From an uncultured Mollicutes bacterium (GTDB lineage Bacteria; Bacillota_I; Bacilli_A; Acholeplasmatales; Anaeroplasmataceae): 64,000 nucleotides of DNA. The notes beneath the pieces are model-generated. The model worked only from the letters and a program-made list of their open reading frames with translations, searched no databases and was not told where the DNA came from. A program made the position numbers and the translations under genes. The stretch spans positions 1-64,000 of the forward strand of contig UQFG01000006.1 in assembly GCA_900540175.1 (NCBI GenBank). Direction: 5' to 3'. Shown piece after piece: positions 61,076 to 64,000 of the stretch. Every line of letters begins with the position of its first letter. Within the stretch, counting starts at the first letter, position 1.

Positions 61076-61675
61076 ATGTCAAGATTTACAGGTTCTACTT
61101 GGAAGATTTCTCGTCGGCTCAATTATTCCGTCAGCGAAACGGGAAAAGAATTGATCAAGAGAAAATACGCTCCAGGTCAACACGGCGCTAAACGCAAAAA
61201 ATTAAGCGAATACGCTACTCAGTTACAAGAAAAACAAAAGGTTCGTTTCACCTACGGTGTTTCCGAAAAACAATTCAGAAAAACATTCAACGAAGCAGCC
61301 AAAATGGATGGTAAAACCGGTGTTAATTTCGTTAAATTATTGGAAACCCGGTTGGATAACCTCGTTTATCGGTTGGGCTTTGCGGCAACCAGAGCACAAG
61401 CTCGCCAACTCGTTAATCACGGTCACATTGTCGTAAACGGCAAAAAGGTAGATATCCCTTCTTACCGCGTAAAAGCAGGTCAAACGATTTCTTTAAAAGA
61501 AACTTCCAGAAATTTAGTTGTTGTAAAACAAGCGTTGGATGCTAAATTGGTTCGTCCGGAATATTTATCTTACGACGAAAACAAAATGGAAGGTACGTTG
61601 GTACGTTTACCGGAAAGAGATGAATTCTTACCGGAAATCAATGAACAGTTGATTGTCGAATTCTATAACAGATAG
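61076..61675 (+). CDS. rpsD: Ribosomal protein S4
   Basis: The 199-residue protein starts [20 protein letters not shown], has the S4 domain ([25 protein letters not shown] with [18 protein letters not shown]), and ends IVEFYNR. It organises the 16S 5' domain and represses its own mRNA. It is monocistronic with its own promoter and terminator; the SD is GGAGG. Confidence 0.97.
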   Translation: MSRFTGSTWKISRRLNYSVSETGKELIKRKYAPGQHGAKRKKLSEYATQLQEKQKVRFTYGVSEKQFRKTFNEAAKMDGKTGVNFVKLLETRLDNLVYRLGFAATRAQARQLVNHGHIVVNGKKVDIPSYRVKAGQTISLKETSRNLVVVKQALDAKLVRPEYLSYDENKMEGTLVRLPERDEFLPEINEQLIVEFYNR

Positions 61676-61683
61676 AAAAAATC

Positions 61684-61713
61684 AAGGAACTGAAAACCAG
61701 TTCCTTTTTTTTT
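61684..61713 (+). terminator. Terminator of rpsD
   Basis: GGAACTG and CAGTTCC form a stem around a short loop, followed by nine T. Confidence 0.88.
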
Positions 61714-61718
61714 AATAT

Positions 61719-62003
61719 CTAATCCTCTTTATCTTTGAAAAAAATCGAAAAAACCGGAATGGTCAAAAAGACAATCCACCCCGGGTGCCACAAATTCCAC
61801 CCGAATCCCATTACCAAGAACGCAACGATACAAAGAACCGTATAAATCAAACTGCGTTTTTTACCTAATAAAATCGGAACAACGGGAATGGCAAAAAATA
61901 CGACCCATCCCGGATGCCATAAACCCCAACAAAAGCCGAGTATAAGATAAACAATCAACGCAATCCACGGTGTTGCGGTCACCAATTTTGTTTTTAATGT
62001 CAT
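61719..62003 (-). CDS. Small membrane protein with an internal duplication
   Basis: The 94-residue protein has four hydrophobic segments arranged as two copies of one unit: GFCWGLWHPGWVVFFAIPV and GFGWNLWHPGWIVFLTIPV, each preceded by a helix. Similar short membrane proteins with a WHPGW motif occur in Firmicutes with no known role. SD GAGGAG and a TATAAT box divergent to the next gene. Confidence 0.65.
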   Translation of the reverse strand: MTLKTKLVTATPWIALIVYLILGFCWGLWHPGWVVFFAIPVVPILLGKKRSLIYTVLCIVAFLVMGFGWNLWHPGWIVFLTIPVFSIFFKDKED

Positions 62004-62076
62004 AAGACCAACTCCTCTTTTTAAAAATTATACCATAACAAAAAAAATTATGCTATAATAATTCGGGTGATTGTAC

Positions 62077-62871
62077 ATGCGTATCGGGAAAAACCATCCT
62101 GTTCTTGAACTATTGAAACAAATTCATAAAACCAATCATTATCCGAATTTGATTTACAGTGATGATTTGGAAGTATTGAAGATTGCTTCCGGCGATCGGT
62201 TTCAAATTCCTTATTTACTGTATTCTTTTGAAGAAAAATTTCAAGCTGAAACCGAAAAACTTCTTGAAACTTTAAAAAACAAAGCTGAAGAAACTTTCGA
62301 AATTTCAACAGCAACTTATAAAAAATTCGCATCCAAAGAGAACCATGCGGCGATCCTGGCCGTTATAGAACTTCCTCAAACTACGCTGGATCAACTGAGC
62401 CATCGCGACTTTCTTTTTGTGTTGGATCGCTTGGAAATTCCCGGCAACATCGGAACGATTTACCGCACTTTGGATGCCTGTAGTGCAGAAGGTGTTTTAT
62501 TGGTCGATCCGATCACCAAACGGCAAAATCCCAAAATAACCGCCGCAGCCCGAGGAACAAATCTATTGATTCCGACGGTGGAAGTTTCCTATTCGGAGGC
62601 GCTTTCCTTTCTTCTTAAGGAAGGCTATACGATCTATTTAGGCGAACCGCTTTTAGGACAGGATTACCAATCGTATGATTACAAAGGAAAAATCGCCATT
62701 GTAGTCGGAAACGAGCGTTTCGGTATTCAAAACGATTGGTACGCCCATCCGCATCAAAAAGTCTATATTCCGATGCAAGGCTACAACAACAGTTTGAATG
62801 TCAGTGTGGCGGCATCCATTTTGGCTTATGAAGCCGCTATGAAACGGGGATTAAAAAAAGAAACGTGTTAA
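62077..62871 (+). CDS. SpoU/TrmH-family RNA methyltransferase
   Basis: The 264-residue protein has an N-terminal domain (RIGKNHPVLELLKQI) and a C-terminal SPOUT knot with RLEIPGNIGTIYRTLDAC, VVGNERFGIQNDWY and IPMQGYNNSLNVSVAASILAYE. The target RNA is unknown. A TATAAT box lies 18 bases before the ATG, implying a very short leader; the only SD-like stretch is GGGTGA. A TTG at 62071 is an alternative start. Confidence 0.83.
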   Translation: MRIGKNHPVLELLKQIHKTNHYPNLIYSDDLEVLKIASGDRFQIPYLLYSFEEKFQAETEKLLETLKNKAEETFEISTATYKKFASKENHAAILAVIELPQTTLDQLSHRDFLFVLDRLEIPGNIGTIYRTLDACSAEGVLLVDPITKRQNPKITAAARGTNLLIPTVEVSYSEALSFLLKEGYTIYLGEPLLGQDYQSYDYKGKIAIVVGNERFGIQNDWYAHPHQKVYIPMQGYNNSLNVSVAASILAYEAAMKRGLKKETC

Positions 62872-62893
62872 AGCACACGTTTCTTTCTTTTTT
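62861..62893. terminator. Terminator between the methyltransferase gene and tpiA
   Basis: AAACGTGT and ACACGTTT form a stem around TAAAGC with TTTCTTTTTT behind it; the minus strand is also T-rich. Confidence 0.7.
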
Positions 62894-63647
62894 ATTGAAT
62901 TGCCAAATTACAAAGTTCAATAAAACTATCGGCATCTAACGATGCACCGCCGACCAATCCGCCGTCAATATTCGGTTGTGCCATTAATTCACGCACACTT
63001 TTTACCGACACCGATCCGCCGTAAAGAATACGAATTTCTTCGGCGGCTTGAGCGGAATACATTTTTTCGATCAACGAACGAATGTAACCGCAAGCTTCAT
63101 CCGCCATCTGAGGCGAAGCGACTTTCCCGGTACCGATGGCCCAAATCGGCTCATAAGCGATGATAACCGATGAAAGATCGGTTTCGGCGATTCCTTCCAA
63201 CGCTTTTTCGATTTGAACTGTCAAAACATCATGTGTTTTTCCTTCTTCCCGTTCTTCTAAGGATTCCCCGCAACAAACAATGGGTTTTAAATGAAAGGCC
63301 AATGCAGACTGTACTTTCAAATGAACCGTTTCATCGGTTTCGGCAAAATACGCTCTTCTTTCACTATGACCGATGATGACATATTCCACACCCGTCGATG
63401 CAAGCATTACCGGGGATATTTCGCCGGTATAAGCGCCGCTTTCCTTATAATGCATATTTTCGGCACCGATACGCAAATCGTCTCCTTGACGTTTTACCAA
63501 ATCTCTTAATATAATCGCCGGTGCGCAAATGATCGAATCCAACTGGTTTGAAGAAGGAAGTTTCTCACTTACGGCATAAATGAATTGCAACGCTTCATCC
63601 CGCGTCTTATTCATTTTCCAGTTTCCGGCCATTACAGGTTTTCTCAT
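62892..63647 (-). CDS. tpiA: Triosephosphate isomerase
   Basis: The 251-residue TIM barrel has AGNWKMNKT, VIIGHSERRAYF (catalytic His), IAYEPIWAIGTGKVA (catalytic Glu, loop 6), ILYGGSV and LVGGASLD. It interconverts dihydroxyacetone phosphate and glyceraldehyde 3-phosphate. It is the last gene of a pgk-ptsH-tpiA cluster. Confidence 0.97.
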   Translation of the reverse strand: MRKPVMAGNWKMNKTRDEALQFIYAVSEKLPSSNQLDSIICAPAIILRDLVKRQGDDLRIGAENMHYKESGAYTGEISPVMLASTGVEYVIIGHSERRAYFAETDETVHLKVQSALAFHLKPIVCCGESLEEREEGKTHDVLTVQIEKALEGIAETDLSSVIIAYEPIWAIGTGKVASPQMADEACGYIRSLIEKMYSAQAAEEIRILYGGSVSVKSVRELMAQPNIDGGLVGGASLDADSFIELCNLAIQ

Positions 63648-63668
63648 ATTTTTTCCGCCTTATCAATG

Positions 63669-63917
63669 TTATTTTTCAAGAATTGAAGCAATATCCGCAA
63701 TAGCAGCCTCTGCTTGATCACCGGTCGCTTCAATAACAACATTTTCACCTCTTGGGATCGCAAGCGACATTAATCCTAAAATGGATTTTACATCGATCAC
63801 CTTATTATGATAATGTAAATTGATATCGACAGAATATTTTGATGCTGCTTGAACAACCTTTGCAGCCAAGCTTGCATGTAATCCTACTGTACTCTTTACC
63901 ACAATTTGTTTTTGCAT
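63669..63917 (-). CDS. ptsH: HPr-family phosphocarrier protein with altered active-site loop
   Basis: The 82-residue protein has the HPr fold: IVVKSTVGLHASLAAKVVQA with the phosphorylatable His14, and DVKSILGLMSLAIPRGE with the regulatory Ser45 (Ser46 of Bacillus). The nearly invariant Arg-Pro after His-Ala is replaced by Ser-Leu (GLHASLAA instead of GIHARPA), which should weaken PTS phosphotransfer. It is not Crh, which lacks the His. The context between pgk and tpiA suggests a link to glycolysis or CcpA control (inference). SD AAAGGAG. Confidence 0.85.
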   Translation of the reverse strand: MQKQIVVKSTVGLHASLAAKVVQAASKYSVDINLHYHNKVIDVKSILGLMSLAIPRGENVVIEATGDQAEAAIADIASILEK

Positions 63918-63941
63918 ATCTTCAAATCTCCTTTAATTTTA

Positions 63942-64000
63942 TTATTCTTTATCGTCAACGCAAGTAATACCCGGAAGTTCTTTTCCTTCCAAATATTCCA
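63942..64000 (-). CDS. pgk: Phosphoglycerate kinase, C-terminal end (partial)
   Basis: The last 18 codons before a TAA read EYLEGKELPGITCVDDKE, matching the usual end of phosphoglycerate kinase (LEGKxLPGI..). The rest is beyond the right edge. Its place upstream of ptsH and tpiA fits a glycolytic operon. Confidence 0.7.
   Translation of the reverse strand, partial: EYLEGKELPGITCVDDKE

Noticed and set aside
63669..63917. Crh instead of HPr
   Set aside because: Crh has Gln at the phosphorylation position; here His is present.
1..64000. CRISPR array
   Set aside because: No regularly spaced repeats with unique spacers were seen; the only tandem repeats are the PDT linker and the csp duplication.

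Overview
The window looks like chromosome from a low-GC Firmicute, most likely an uncultured gut member of the Erysipelotrichia or a related Bacilli lineage. This is inferred from gene content: PFOR, a CcpA-type regulator, a T-box on tyrS, a YitT-family protein, CvfB, an alpha/beta-type SASP and MurC, with AT-rich promoters and strong AAGGAGG ribosome binding sites. I could not run a phylogeny. Nearly all genes before about 36.6 kb lie on the minus strand.

Region 1 (1-6148) is the end of a GC-rich, Tn1549-like integrative conjugative element (ICE) of clostridial type: ParA, ParB, a DUF6017 protein, small cargo genes, PcfB and the start of the VirD4 coupling protein. Two boundaries can be read. 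At the inner side, virD4 is cut after about 104 residues and a serine recombinase of another element starts 46 bases further on, so one mobile element sits inside another. At the outer side the ICE carries the last codons of a GC-rich rpsI (ribosomal protein S9) gene plus its terminator, fused in frame to a host RHS gene. This looks like a donor attachment site that landed in an RHS toxin gene.

Region 2 (6104-17600) is a polymorphic-toxin locus. A 58-residue protein, a holin-like protein, a nucleotidyltransferase with a degenerate Fic-like region, an 1806-residue RHS protein and a membrane protein (probable immunity) form a compact operon. Downstream lie start-less RHS C-terminal cassettes with their own membrane-protein partners, one sharing a 102-bp identical core with the intact gene. 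The tips and partners are much more AT-rich than the RHS body. A structured-looking leader with an intrinsic terminator precedes the locus.

Region 3 (17605-25117) is a shikimate/chorismate/tyrosine operon (aroF, tyrA, aroB, aroA, chorismate mutase, aroE, aroC) with overlapping genes, ending in a GltD-like oxidoreductase; aroD and aroK are not here. Region 4 (25161-42778) holds a heterodimeric ABC exporter, nfo with a Thg1-like gene, PFOR, dapA, a cold-shock gene with a duplicated RBS, an MFS transporter, pepT, typA, a HEPN-like protein, pyridoxal kinase and an M42 peptidase. Two tRNA genes (Asp, Arg) follow, then a plus-strand operon (DUF3737, PatB-like lyase, uridine kinase).

Region 5 (45880-64000) holds SPFH/NfeD, cvfB, a candidate small RNA under a cre-like promoter, tyrS with its T-box, ccpA, murC, a short MGMT-family protein, a three-gene surface module (TasA/camelysin-like protein, SipW-type signal peptidase with an extra cytoplasmic domain, large exported protein), a CBS protein, two SpoU methyltransferases, YitT, a SASP, thiI, rpsD with a pseudoknot leader, and tpiA-ptsH-pgk. 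The HPr has an unusual active-site loop.

The least ordinary items are the ICE landing site with its rpsI tag, the RHS cassette array, the SipW-fusion surface module, the CcpA-linked small RNA candidate and the variant HPr.
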